Shown here: positions 26,055 through 33,979 of the stretch, piece after piece
How the letters are laid out: every line of letters begins with the position of its first letter
How positions within the stretch are numbered: position 1 is the stretch's first letter
From: Peptoniphilus_A sp001811425
Lineage (GTDB): Bacteria; Bacillota; Clostridia; Tissierellales; Peptoniphilaceae
Assembly: GCF_001811425.1 (NCBI RefSeq)
Contig: NZ_KV804704.1
Location: forward strand, 28,538 to 92,537
Direction of reading: 5' to 3'
Length of the DNA stretch: 64,000 nucleotides
Notes under the pieces: model-generated
The model's database searches: none
The model's input: only the letters and a program-made list of their open reading frames with translations
Told to the model about the DNA's origin: nothing
Made by a program: the position numbers and the translations under genes

Positions 26055-27270
26055 ACTTTTAGCACCAGCTGGTGATATTAATAAATTAAAGACTGCAGTG
26101 GAGTATGGTGCCGATGCAGTTTATCTTGGAGGAGAAAGCTTTGGACTTAGAAAGGCATCAAAGAATTTTTCCCTTGAAGATATAAAGTGGGCAGCAGACT
26201 ATTTGCACGAGAGGGGAAAAACCCTTCATGTAACTTTAAATATTATCCCTCACGATAAGGACATGATGGGAGTAGAAGATTATATCAAAAAACTTTATGA
26301 TATTGGAGTGGATGCCCTAATAGTTGCAGACCCAGGCATGTTTATGAAGGTAAAGGAAGTGGCACCAGATTTTCCAATTCACATTTCAACTCAAGGCTCA
26401 GTTACAAATGCCGAAACAGTAAAATTCTGGCAAAAACTTGGGGCAGAAAGAGTTGTAATGGCAAGGGAATTAAGTTTAAAGGAAGTTTCTGATATAATAA
26501 AGGAAGTTGGAGATTCCATTGATATTGAAACCTTTGCTCACGGTGCCATGTGCATGTCCTACTCAGGGAGATGCCTTTTGTCAAATTATATGACGGGAAG
26601 AGATGCCAACATGGGCGACTGCGCACAACCTTGCAGGTATAAGTACCACTTAGTTGAAGAAAAGAGGCCTGGGGAATATTTTCCAATTGAAGAACATGAC
26701 GAGGGCACTTTTATCATGAACTCCAAGGATCTATGTATGATTGAGCACATTGACGACTTAATCGAGGCAGGCATAGCCAGCTTAAAAATCGAAGGCAGAG
26801 TAAAAAGTGAATATTATCTTGCAACTGTTATTAGGTCTTACAGAATGGCAATTGATGCTTACTATGCTGACAGGGAAAATTATAAGTACGACCCCTATCT
26901 TTTGGAAGAAATAAAAAAAGTTAGCCACAGAGATTTTACTACGGGATTCTTTTATGGAAAGGCCAATGAAAATTCACAAGTTTATGAAGACAACTCCTAC
27001 ATCAGGGGTTATGACTTTGTGGGAATTGTCCTTGATTATGACAAGGACTCAAAGATTGCAACTATTGAGCAAAGAAATAGGGTCTTTGTTGGCGATGAAA
27101 TAGAAATTTTTGGCCCTGGCATCAAACACTTCGACTACAAAATAGAAAGGATGTTAGATGACAAGGACAAGGAAATTGAAGTTGCAAACAAGGCAAAGCA
27201 AATTTTTAAGATAAAAATAGATAAGCCTATTGAAAAAGGATTTATTTTGAGGAGAGAAAATGAAGACTAA
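26041..27270 (+). CDS. U32 family peptidase-like tRNA hydroxylation protein (TrhP/YrrO)
   Basis: A 409-residue U32 protein. It has the family opening L-L-A-P-A-G-D, V-Y-L-G-G near residue 28, and the cysteine cluster from A-H-G-A-M-C to G-D-C-A-Q-P-C-R near residues 165-195, which likely binds an Fe-S cluster. Members of this type (E. coli TrhP, B. subtilis YrrN/YrrO) use prephenate-derived chemistry to hydroxylate uridine 34 of tRNA; proteolysis is doubtful. Lies between trmR and udk, as in B. subtilis, though only one of the two Bacillus paralogues is present. Confidence 0.9.
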   Translation: MKKIELLAPAGDINKLKTAVEYGADAVYLGGESFGLRKASKNFSLEDIKWAADYLHERGKTLHVTLNIIPHDKDMMGVEDYIKKLYDIGVDALIVADPGMFMKVKEVAPDFPIHISTQGSVTNAETVKFWQKLGAERVVMARELSLKEVSDIIKEVGDSIDIETFAHGAMCMSYSGRCLLSNYMTGRDANMGDCAQPCRYKYHLVEEKRPGEYFPIEEHDEGTFIMNSKDLCMIEHIDDLIEAGIASLKIEGRVKSEYYLATVIRSYRMAIDAYYADRENYKYDPYLLEEIKKVSHRDFTTGFFYGKANENSQVYEDNSYIRGYDFVGIVLDYDKDSKIATIEQRNRVFVGDEIEIFGPGIKHFDYKIERMLDDKDKEIEVANKAKQIFKIKIDKPIEKGFILRRENED

Positions 27271-27877
27271 AGCCTGCATTATTGGTATATGTGGTGGAAG
27301 CGGTAGTGGAAAAAGCACTGTCACAAAAAAATTAATTGAGCTTATAGGTAAAGATAATGTGTCTGTAATTGAGCAAGATTCTTATTACAAGGACCAGTCA
27401 AATCTAGCCTTTGAGGAGAGAGTAAAAACTAACTACGACCATCCTCTTGCCTTTGACAACAACCTCTTATTTGAGCATTTAGAGATGTTAAAGGAAGGCA
27501 AGGAAATTGAAAAGCCAATCTATGACTTTTCCCTTCACAACAGAAAAAAGGAAAAGGATATAGTTTATCCAAAGCCAATTATAATTTTGGAAGGCATCTT
27601 AATTTTTAATGAGGTAAATTTAATTGACATCATGGACATAAAAGTATTTGTGGACACAGATGCCGATGTGAGAATTATTAGGAGAATTAAAAGGGATATG
27701 CAAGAGAGGGGAAGGTCTCTTGACTCAGTTATTGACCAATACATGGCAACAGTAAGACCATCTCACCTTCAGTTTGTTGAGCCTTCAAAGAGGTATGCCG
27801 ATATAATTATTCCTGAAGGCGGCGAAAATGAAGTGGCAATTGATCTTTTATACCAAAAAATTAAATCTTTAGTATAA
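27260..27877 (+). CDS. udk: Uridine kinase
   Basis: A 205-residue P-loop kinase that phosphorylates uridine and cytidine in pyrimidine salvage. Walker A is G-G-S-G-S-G-K-S-T near residue 12. The nucleoside-binding D-S-Y-Y-K-D follows near 40, the N-Y-D-H-P-L-A-F-D segment near 60, and R-R-I-K-R-D-M near 145. It overlaps the U32 gene by 11 bases and ends the trmR-trhP-udk group. Confidence 0.95.
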   Translation: MKTKACIIGICGGSGSGKSTVTKKLIELIGKDNVSVIEQDSYYKDQSNLAFEERVKTNYDHPLAFDNNLLFEHLEMLKEGKEIEKPIYDFSLHNRKKEKDIVYPKPIIILEGILIFNEVNLIDIMDIKVFVDTDADVRIIRRIKRDMQERGRSLDSVIDQYMATVRPSHLQFVEPSKRYADIIIPEGGENEVAIDLLYQKIKSLV

Positions 27878-27884
27878 AAAACAT

Positions 27885-27913
27885 TTGACAAGACAAAAAC
27901 TATGTGTTATCAT
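27885..27913 (+). promoter_or_regulatory. Promoter of the infC-rpmI-rplT operon
   Basis: TTGACA, 17 bases, TATCAT, with TG one base upstream of the -10. It lies just after udk and drives the leader RNA described next. Confidence 0.8.
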
Positions 27914-27919
27914 ATCATC

Positions 27920-28022
27920 TGTTATTAAAGAAGAAGTCCGCTTCTCACCTAATGGCAGGGTCATTTAGGTTGTTTTAAAATTATGATGAATTTGCGGGCA
28001 TCTTTGGGTGCCTGCTTTTTTA
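27920..28022 (+). promoter_or_regulatory. L20-type ribosomal protein leader ahead of infC
   Basis: The roughly 100-base untranslated leader contains a hairpin AGAAG-TCCG-CTTCT (27932-27945), a second imperfect stem (27947-27954 with 27962-27970), and a clear intrinsic terminator (27994-28000 with 28009-28015, then seven T). Bacillus has an L20 leader at the same position; L20 binding to it stops transcription before infC. Position, gene order and terminator support the same autogenous control here. The L20 contact site was not matched in detail. Confidence 0.7.
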
Positions 28023-28042
28023 ATTTACGGAGGTGCTTAGAA

Positions 28043-28570
28043 ATTAAAGAACTTCAAATCAATGAAGAGATAAGGGAAAAGGAAGTCAGATTAGTAGATG
28101 ATGAAGGCAATCAATTAGGCGTTGTGCCTAAGATGCAAGCCATCGATTTGGCCATATCTAAAAAACTGGACTTAGTCAATGTTGCGCCAAACGCAAAACC
28201 ACCAGTATGTCGTATAATGGACTATGGTAAATACAGATACGAACAAGAGAAGAAAGAAAAAGAAGCTAAGAAAAAACAAAAGGTAATCAATATTAAGGAA
28301 CTTAGATTAACTCCTAATATTGAAGATCATGACTTAAATACTAAAGCCAATAGAGCTATTGATTTCTTAAAAAATGGTGACAGAGTTAAGGTTTCAGTTA
28401 GATTTAGAGGTAGAGAGATGGGTCACACTGATCTTGGACGAGATGTTCTCGACAAGTTTTATGATTTAATTTCTGAGTATGGAGTTGTGGACAAAAAACC
28501 TAAAATGGAAGGAAGAAGTCTTGTGATGTTCCTTTCAGAGAGAAAAGACAAAGATAAGTCTGATAATTAA
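28043..28570 (+). CDS. infC: Translation initiation factor IF-3, AUU start codon
   Basis: A 175-residue factor that binds the 30S subunit and rejects wrong start codons. It opens with the conserved K-E-L-Q-I-N-E-E-I-R-x-K-E-V-R-L, has the linker Y-G-K-Y-R-Y-E-Q-E-K-K-E-K-E near residue 70, and a C-domain with the signature V-R-F-R-G-R-E-M near 125. GGAGGTG at 28029-28035 is seven bases before ATT at 28043, which I take as the start. The ATG at 27983 lies upstream of the leader terminator. Rare AUU-type starts are known for infC and let IF-3 repress itself. Confidence 0.93.
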   Translation: MKELQINEEIREKEVRLVDDEGNQLGVVPKMQAIDLAISKKLDLVNVAPNAKPPVCRIMDYGKYRYEQEKKEKEAKKKQKVINIKELRLTPNIEDHDLNTKANRAIDFLKNGDRVKVSVRFRGREMGHTDLGRDVLDKFYDLISEYGVVDKKPKMEGRSLVMFLSERKDKDKSDN

Positions 28571-28581
28571 GGAGGATTTTT

Positions 28582-28773
28582 ATGGCAAAAATGAAAACTC
28601 ACAGAGCTTCCGCCAAGAGATTTAAGAGAACTGGTTCTGGAAAGCTTAGAAGATTTTATGCTTATAAAGGACATTTAACTGGTAAGAAAACTGCTAAGAG
28701 ACTAAGAAAACTTAGAAAGGGCAGTTTAGTTTCTAAAGGTGATCAAAAGAGAATTGATCACATGATCCCTTAA
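28582..28773 (+). CDS. rpmI: 50S ribosomal protein L35
   Basis: A 63-residue basic protein of the large subunit: M-A-K-M-K-T-H-R-A-S-A-K-R-F-K at the start and the conserved R-L-R-K-L-R-K-G in the second half. AAGGAGG precedes the ATG. It stands between infC and rplT in the standard order. Confidence 0.97.
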   Translation: MAKMKTHRASAKRFKRTGSGKLRRFYAYKGHLTGKKTAKRLRKLRKGSLVSKGDQKRIDHMIP

Positions 28774-28785
28774 TAGGAGGTAAAG

Positions 28786-29136
28786 ATGGCTAGAGTAAAA
28801 AGAGGCGTTAACGCTAAAAAAAGACATAATAATATCCTAAAACAAGCTAAGGGATATTTTGGTGCAAAATCAAAATTATATAGAACTGCTAACCAAGCTG
28901 TTATGAAATCTCTAAACTACTCATATATTGGTAGAAAACAAAGAAAAAGAGATTTTAGAAAACTTTGGATAACAAGAATTAATGCTGCTGCTAGACTTAA
29001 TGGCATGAGCTATTCAAAATTCATTAGTGGTCTAAAGAAAGCTAATGTTAATATTAACAGAAAGATGCTTTCTGAAATGGCAATTAATGACCCAGCTGGT
29101 TTTGCAAAATTAGTTGAGATTGCAAAAGAAAATTAA
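28786..29136 (+). CDS. rplT: 50S ribosomal protein L20
   Basis: A 116-residue 23S rRNA-binding protein needed early in 50S assembly, and in Bacillus the repressor of its own operon through the leader. Family features: A-R-V-K-R-G-V-N-A-K-K-R-H near the start, A-K-G-Y-F-G-A-K-S and R-K-R-D-F-R-K-L-W-I-T-R-I-N-A in the middle. AGGAGG upstream. A strong terminator ends the operon directly after it. Confidence 0.97.
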   Translation: MARVKRGVNAKKRHNNILKQAKGYFGAKSKLYRTANQAVMKSLNYSYIGRKQRKRDFRKLWITRINAAARLNGMSYSKFISGLKKANVNINRKMLSEMAINDPAGFAKLVEIAKEN

Positions 29137-29142
29137 TTTTAT

Positions 29143-29165
29143 GCTCCCTTTAGGGAGCTTTTTTT
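29143..29165 (+). terminator. Intrinsic terminator after rplT
   Basis: GCTCCC, loop TTTA, GGGAGC, seven T. Confidence 0.9.
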
Positions 29166-29201
29166 GTATAATGAATATATAAAAAATTTTTTGAGGGTAT
29201 T

Positions 29202-30530
29202 ATGATTAGAAAATTAAAAAAGAATCCACCTCTTATAGTATGCCTTTCTTTTTTTGCACTGATTTTCTTGGGAGCCTGTCTATTAGACCTTCCCATAGCT
29301 AGTGCAAATGGCGAGAGAATTGGATTTTTAAATGCATTCTTCACATCTACATCTGCATCCTGTGTAACGGGACTTATTGTCGCCAACACTGCCACTCAGT
29401 GGACTGTCTTTGGCAAAGTCGTTATAATTATTTTAATTCAAATTGGGGGTCTGGGCACAATGGTATTTTTGTCCCTTGTTGCCATGGCACTTAACAAGAG
29501 AATAGGAATTACTGAGAGAAGAATTATAAAGGAACAAACAAGTGCAGATACCAGCAAGGGCATCATTAGACTTGTAATTTATATTATTAAATTTTCTTTG
29601 ACTGTAGAACTTATTGGGGCAATTTTACTTTCCACAAAATTTATCCCAGACTTTGGTCTAGAAAAAGGAATTTTATATTCTCTATTTCATTCTGTTTCTG
29701 CTTTTTGTAATGCAGGCTTTGACATCATAGGCAATTCTCTAACGGATTATGTGTCTGATTTTACTGTCAACATGACAATTTCTATTTTAATAATTTTTGG
29801 CGGTTTAGGTTTCACAGTTTTTATTGACATATATAGAAAGAGGAGATTTAAAAATTTAAGCCTTCACTCAAAAGTTGTAATATCTATTACAGCAATACTT
29901 ATTTTTGTTGGCACAATTTCTTTTTTCTTAATTGAGCATAATGGTATTGCCATGAAAGGCTTGACCCTAAAGGGAAAAATTTTATCTTCCTTCTTTATGT
30001 CTGTCACATCGAGAACAGCTGGCTTTAATACAATTGACATAGGAAAGATGCAAGAAGGTTCTGTAATTGTAACTATAATGCTAATGTTTATTGGTGCCTC
30101 TCCAGCATCAACTGGTGGAGGAATTAAGACTACAACTTTTGGAGTTTTATTATCATCAACAATTTCTGTTTTAAGGGGAAATAAAGAGACAGAAATATTT
30201 CACAAGACCATACCTTATGAAACTCTTATAAAATCTCTTTGTATTTTCACCTTGGGCTCTTTCTTAGTAATATTTTCATCTCTTTGGATTACACTTATTG
30301 AGCAGGGAAAGTTTTTATATTTAGATATTTTATACGAAATTGTTTCAGCCTTTGGAACAGTTGGTATTAGTAGAGGAATCACTGCAGATTTAAGTTCTCT
30401 TTCAAAAATAATTTTAATTGTCTTAATGTATCTTGGAAGAGTGGGAGCAGCAACTTTAGGTGTGGGAATTTTAGATAATCACAGAAAGAAACACACGAAA
30501 TATTCTGAAGGAAAAATAATAGTGGGGTAA
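29202..30530 (+). CDS. TrkH/KtrB family potassium uptake protein
   Basis: A 442-residue membrane channel for K+ (or Na+/K+) uptake. Four selectivity loops are visible, each with the key Gly: C-V-T-G-L near residue 55, C-N-A-G-F near 175, R-T-A-G-F near 270 and G-T-V-G-I near 385. Size fits the Ktr type, which uses a small cytosolic NAD(H)/ATP-binding partner; that partner is the next gene, three bases away. A TATAAT at 29167-29172 may be its -10, but no good -35 is visible. Confidence 0.93.
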   Translation: MIRKLKKNPPLIVCLSFFALIFLGACLLDLPIASANGERIGFLNAFFTSTSASCVTGLIVANTATQWTVFGKVVIIILIQIGGLGTMVFLSLVAMALNKRIGITERRIIKEQTSADTSKGIIRLVIYIIKFSLTVELIGAILLSTKFIPDFGLEKGILYSLFHSVSAFCNAGFDIIGNSLTDYVSDFTVNMTISILIIFGGLGFTVFIDIYRKRRFKNLSLHSKVVISITAILIFVGTISFFLIEHNGIAMKGLTLKGKILSSFFMSVTSRTAGFNTIDIGKMQEGSVIVTIMLMFIGASPASTGGGIKTTTFGVLLSSTISVLRGNKETEIFHKTIPYETLIKSLCIFTLGSFLVIFSSLWITLIEQGKFLYLDILYEIVSAFGTVGISRGITADLSSLSKIILIVLMYLGRVGAATLGVGILDNHRKKHTKYSEGKIIVG

Positions 30531-30533
30531 TTT

Positions 30534-31184
30534 ATGAAGACATTTATTGTATTTGGCTGTGGTAGATTTGGTTCTACTGTTGCCACAAGATTATATGATT
30601 TAAAGAATGATGTTGTAATTGTAGATTATGACGAAGAAAAAATTGATGCAATTTCAGAAAATGTCACTGAAGCAATTATATGTGACCTTGAAGATGAAAA
30701 GGCAATGACAGAGCTTGCACTAAAAAATTTTGATGTTGCAGTAATTGCCATTGGTGAAAATTTGCAAGCTGCTATTATGGCAGTCCTAGCATCTAAGGAA
30801 GCAGGAATAGAAAAAGTTATTGCCAAGGCACCTAATTATAGGTTTGGAAAAATTTTGTTAAAATGTGGAGCAGATAAAATTATTTTTCCAGAAAGAGATA
30901 TGGGTTATAGACTTGCAAATAATTTATCCAATGATTATTTACTAGACGCCAACGAAATTTCTAAGGGCTATACTATTTATGATTTTAAAGCTGTTCCAAA
31001 AATGCATGGAAAAGAAATAAAGGATTTAAAACTTAGAGAAGAATATAATTTTAATGTCTTAATGATAAAGAGAAGTGGAGAAAATTTTGTAAATCCTCTT
31101 GCTTCTTTTAAAATCAAAGAAGAGGACATCTTAACAGTTTTGGGGTCAGACAAGGACATAAAAAGATTTACTGAAGATAATTAA
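30534..31184 (+). CDS. TrkA/KtrA family potassium uptake regulatory protein
   Basis: A 216-residue RCK protein that gates the TrkH/KtrB channel. The N-terminal Rossmann domain has G-C-G-R-F-G-S near residue 8 and an acidic strand end V-I-V-D-Y-D near 33. The C-terminal RCK_C domain spans about residues 140-216. One RCK unit (rather than two as in E. coli TrkA) fits KtrA, which binds ATP/ADP, or cyclic di-AMP through RCK_C. Translated from the same message as the channel gene. Confidence 0.93.
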   Translation: MKTFIVFGCGRFGSTVATRLYDLKNDVVIVDYDEEKIDAISENVTEAIICDLEDEKAMTELALKNFDVAVIAIGENLQAAIMAVLASKEAGIEKVIAKAPNYRFGKILLKCGADKIIFPERDMGYRLANNLSNDYLLDANEISKGYTIYDFKAVPKMHGKEIKDLKLREEYNFNVLMIKRSGENFVNPLASFKIKEEDILTVLGSDKDIKRFTEDN

Positions 31185-31189
31185 AATAG

Positions 31190-31222
31190 AAAGACTAGTT
31201 TTTTGTGACTAGTCTTTTTTTT
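31190..31222 (+). terminator. Intrinsic terminator after trkA-type gene
   Basis: AAAGACTAGT, eight-base loop, ACTAGTCTTT and a run of nine T. Confidence 0.9.
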
Positions 31223-31232
31223 TAACAAATTT

Positions 31233-31406
31233 TTAGAAAAATTTTTTTAAGTATAATTCATATAAAAGCAGAAGCCAAGCTATAAGGTTAAAGACATAGG
31301 AAAGCCTTCCTCTAAGTTTTTCGTCCTTAACTATTTTTGTGTATTTAGTTAAAAAGTATCCAAACAAAGCAGTAAAAAAGACAATAATTTCAAGATATTT
31401 ATTCAT
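31233..31406 (-). CDS. Small two-helix membrane protein, 57 residues (unrecognised)
   Basis: Reading the minus strand from ATG at 31406 gives 57 codons to TAA. The protein opens M-N-K-Y-L-E-I-I and has hydrophobic stretches at about residues 6-20 (I-I-V-F-F-T-A-L-F-G-Y-F-L-T) and 41-52 (L-I-A-W-L-L-L-L-Y-E-L). A basic middle joins them, giving a hairpin topology. An AAGGTAG sequence eight to nine bases upstream can serve as ribosome site. It fills most of an otherwise empty 350-base gap between two plus-strand units. I do not recognise a family; it could still be a chance frame, but composition and architecture look protein-like. Confidence 0.5.
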   Translation of the reverse strand: MNKYLEIIVFFTALFGYFLTKYTKIVKDEKLRGRLSYVFNLIAWLLLLYELYLKKFF

Positions 31407-31463
31407 AAAGTCACTACCTTTTTATTTTATCACAAGAAAAAAATTTTTAAAATTAATCCTTTG

Positions 31464-31492
31464 TTTACATATTGACCTTTATAAACTACAAT
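31464..31492 (+). promoter_or_regulatory. Promoter of the DUF3048 lipoprotein gene
   Basis: TTTACA, 17 bases, TACAAT, ending 39 bases before the ATG. Confidence 0.7.
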
Positions 31493-31531
31493 TAAGTTAA
31501 TACATAAAAGAAATCAGAAAGAGGAGAGACA

Positions 31532-32635
31532 ATGAAAAAATTAAAAAAACTTTTACTTATGACTTTAGTGGCGACTTCACTAATTGCCTGCAACAAAAAC
31601 ACAGACACAGCTAATGCACCTAAGGAAGAAGAAAAAAAAGAACCAGAAAAAATAGTTTACTACACACCGCTTACTCATGAAGAAAGAGATAATGAAGAAC
31701 AAGCCAAGAAAAAGATTTTTGCAGTAATGCTTGATAACCACGACGATGCAAGACCTCAAGCACAAATTTCTAAGGCTGATATAATTTATGAGTACAGAGT
31801 TGAAGGCGAGTTTACAAGATACATGGCACTCTTCCAAAGTAATTTCCCAGAAAATGTTGGACCAGTTCGTTCTGCAAGACCTTACTTTGTGCAAACTGCC
31901 AAGGAATACAATGCAATTTATGCTCACTGGGGTGGCTCTGAAGCAGGACTTGCTGAAGTTAGAAATAGACACGTAGTTGATCTTGATGGCATTGCCCTTG
32001 AAGGAATAGTCTTCCACAGAAATAAAGATGTTGGCAAGCGCGCACCCCACAATGGATATATTTCCCTTCCTGAACTTGAAAATTATTTAGTTGAGAAAAA
32101 GGGCGTAGATGTAAATGACAACACTGTATCACTAAATTTTTATGACGAGATAGCAGAAATTGAAGGCATAGATGTTAAGGAAATTACCCTTAACTTTAAC
32201 CAAAATTATAAGACTAATTTTATCTACGACGAGGCAAGTGGAAAATATAAGTACATCCGTCAAGGAGAGCCGGTAATCGATGAAGCCACAGGCGAAGAAT
32301 TTTCTACAGACAACCTTGTAGTTCTCTTCCAAAAGGGAGTTGTCGCTGGACCTAAGGGAACCTTAAAAATGGCAAACATAGGAAGTGGTACAGGACTTCT
32401 TCTTCAAAAGGGAAAACTTGCTCCAATAACTTGGGAAAAGGCAAATGAAGATGCAAGGACTATCTTAAAGTATCCTGATGGGACTGAAGTTAAATTTTAT
32501 CCAGGCAGAACTTTCTTCTCAATAGTTGATGAAGAGAAGGATGCAGTTTACCAAGTTCCACAAGCTGAAGGTCAAGAAGGCCAAGATTCTTCTGCAAATA
32601 CTAATGCAAAGGCAGAAGACCAAGCTGAGAAATAA
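31532..32635 (+). CDS. DUF3048 domain lipoprotein (YerB-like)
   Basis: A 367-residue exported lipoprotein. The signal peptide ends in the lipobox L-I-A-C with Cys20 as the lipid anchor, followed by an acidic linker. The DUF3048 region (about residues 55-340) has V-M-L-D-N-H-D-D-A-R-P-Q, V-G-P-V-R-S-A-R and H-W-G-G-S. B. subtilis YerB is the model member; the function is unknown. Acidic, Gln-rich C-terminus. AGAGGAG before the ATG; a good promoter precedes it and no partner gene is obvious. Confidence 0.9.
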   Translation: MKKLKKLLLMTLVATSLIACNKNTDTANAPKEEEKKEPEKIVYYTPLTHEERDNEEQAKKKIFAVMLDNHDDARPQAQISKADIIYEYRVEGEFTRYMALFQSNFPENVGPVRSARPYFVQTAKEYNAIYAHWGGSEAGLAEVRNRHVVDLDGIALEGIVFHRNKDVGKRAPHNGYISLPELENYLVEKKGVDVNDNTVSLNFYDEIAEIEGIDVKEITLNFNQNYKTNFIYDEASGKYKYIRQGEPVIDEATGEEFSTDNLVVLFQKGVVAGPKGTLKMANIGSGTGLLLQKGKLAPITWEKANEDARTILKYPDGTEVKFYPGRTFFSIVDEEKDAVYQVPQAEGQEGQDSSANTNAKAEDQAEK

Positions 32636-32684
32636 TAATTTTTAAAATATTTTTCTTGGGTAAATATAAGCACGAGGTGATATT

Positions 32685-33185
32685 ATGATTAATATGACAA
32701 AAATTGACTATGTTATTAATACTACTGGAGCATCCTATGAAATTGTCAGAAAGGCACTACTTGATAGCGATGGCGATGTTGATGACGCTATAAAATTTAT
32801 CAATGAAGGAAGATACGAAGAGGCAGCTGAGGCTTCAAAGGTGTTCGAAAGCGAAGAGGAAAAAGAATCCTACGAAAGTCGTGAAGGTAAAACAGGCAGA
32901 GAATATGTTGACGAAGTTATAAATTATCTTGACGAAATTGTTGACGCAATAAAGGAAATTTGGAGAAAGGGCAACGCAAGCAGACTTCTTGTTGAAAAAG
33001 AAAATGAAACAGTTTTATCTCTTTCCCTAACGACATCTGCCATTGGAATGATTTTGGCGCTTCCTGCATCACTTATTGGACTTTCTGCAGCCTATGTTTA
33101 TGACTACTCCTTTAAAATAATTATGGAAAATGGCGAAGTCATTGATGTCAAAGAATATTTAAAAGACAAAAGTAAATTCAAATAA
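32685..33185 (+). CDS. DUF4342 protein with UBA-like N-terminal domain
   Basis: A 166-residue protein. Residues 1-45 (I-D-Y-V-I-N-T-T-G-A-S-Y-E-I-V-R-K-A-L, then D-V-D-D-A-I-K-F-I) resemble the UBA/TS-N three-helix fold of elongation factor Ts and NAC. A charged linker follows, then a DUF4342 domain (about residues 75-160) with a hydrophobic segment A-I-G-M-I-L-A-L-P-A-S-L-I-G-L-S-A that may touch the membrane. Function unknown. GAGGTGA five bases before ATG 32685 supports this start over the next Met. Confidence 0.75.
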   Translation: MINMTKIDYVINTTGASYEIVRKALLDSDGDVDDAIKFINEGRYEEAAEASKVFESEEEKESYESREGKTGREYVDEVINYLDEIVDAIKEIWRKGNASRLLVEKENETVLSLSLTTSAIGMILALPASLIGLSAAYVYDYSFKIIMENGEVIDVKEYLKDKSKFK

Positions 33186-33190
33186 AAAGT

Positions 33191-33213
33191 GAAGAGCCCT
33201 GCGGGGCTTTTTT
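33191..33213 (+). terminator. Intrinsic terminator after DUF4342 gene
   Basis: AAGAGCCC, loop TGCG, GGGCTTTTTT. Confidence 0.85.
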
Positions 33214-33232
33214 CTTTAAGGCGAGGAGCAAA

Positions 33233-33979
33233 ATGATAATCACAAGTAAAAACAATGAGACCTATAAATTTTTAAAGAGTTTAAAGGAAAAAAAATACAG
33301 GCAAGAGCATGGACTTTTTATGGTGGAAAAGCCCCTGGTAATGGAAGAGGCAAGAGACTTTAGACCCAAATATATTGCCCTAAGCGAGTCTTCCTTTAAG
33401 GAAAATAAATTCCCTGACATAAGAAAAAGAGTGAAGGAAGAAGACTTATTTATTTTTTCAGACAATATTTTCAAAAATCTTTGCGATGCAGTGACTTCAC
33501 CTGGCATAATCGCCTACTACAGTGAGGTCCACAGAAAGTTTCATGAAGAGTCTGGGAAATTTTTGTACTTAGATGATATAAGAGAGCCGGGAAATCTTGG
33601 AGGAATGATAAGATCTGCTGATGCCTTTGGTCTTGATGGACTAATTATTTCGCCAAACTCCTGCGATTTATACAATCCAAAGACAGTTAGATCTTCCATG
33701 TCATCAATTTTTAGGGTCCCAATTTATTTTATGAGCCGGGAAGATTTGGTGAATTTAGATTTTAATATTATTGCAACTTCACTTAACAACTCAAGATCCA
33801 CAAGGGACTATAAATTTAAGGACAAGGACATTGTCGTAATAGGCAACGAGGCAAAGGGAGTATCCGAATTTTTGATGTCCCATGCCAAGGGTTTTTTAAA
33901 TATTCCAATCTCAGAGAATGTTGACTCCTTAAATGCCAATGTTGCAGCATCAATAATAATTTACGAGATGATGAAATGA
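33233..33979 (+). CDS. TrmH/SpoU family RNA methyltransferase
   Basis: A 248-residue SPOUT enzyme that 2'-O-methylates rRNA or tRNA. An N-terminal substrate-binding domain covers about residues 1-95. The knotted SAM domain has L-D-D-I-R-E-P-G-N-L-G-G-M-I-R-S-A-D near residue 105, V-I-G-N-E-A-K-G-V near 205 and I-P-I-S-E-N-V-D-S-L-N-A-N-V-A near 225: motifs 1-3 of SpoU. Resembles B. subtilis YsgA. It overlaps the next gene by four bases (ATGA). Confidence 0.92.
   Translation: MIITSKNNETYKFLKSLKEKKYRQEHGLFMVEKPLVMEEARDFRPKYIALSESSFKENKFPDIRKRVKEEDLFIFSDNIFKNLCDAVTSPGIIAYYSEVHRKFHEESGKFLYLDDIREPGNLGGMIRSADAFGLDGLIISPNSCDLYNPKTVRSSMSSIFRVPIYFMSREDLVNLDFNIIATSLNNSRSTRDYKFKDKDIVVIGNEAKGVSEFLMSHAKGFLNIPISENVDSLNANVAASIIIYEMMK

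Noticed and set aside
31580..32050. A 156-codon minus-strand frame rich in Phe, Val and Cys.
   Set aside because: It is the antisense shadow of the DUF3048 lipoprotein gene, with no ribosome site and low-complexity composition.
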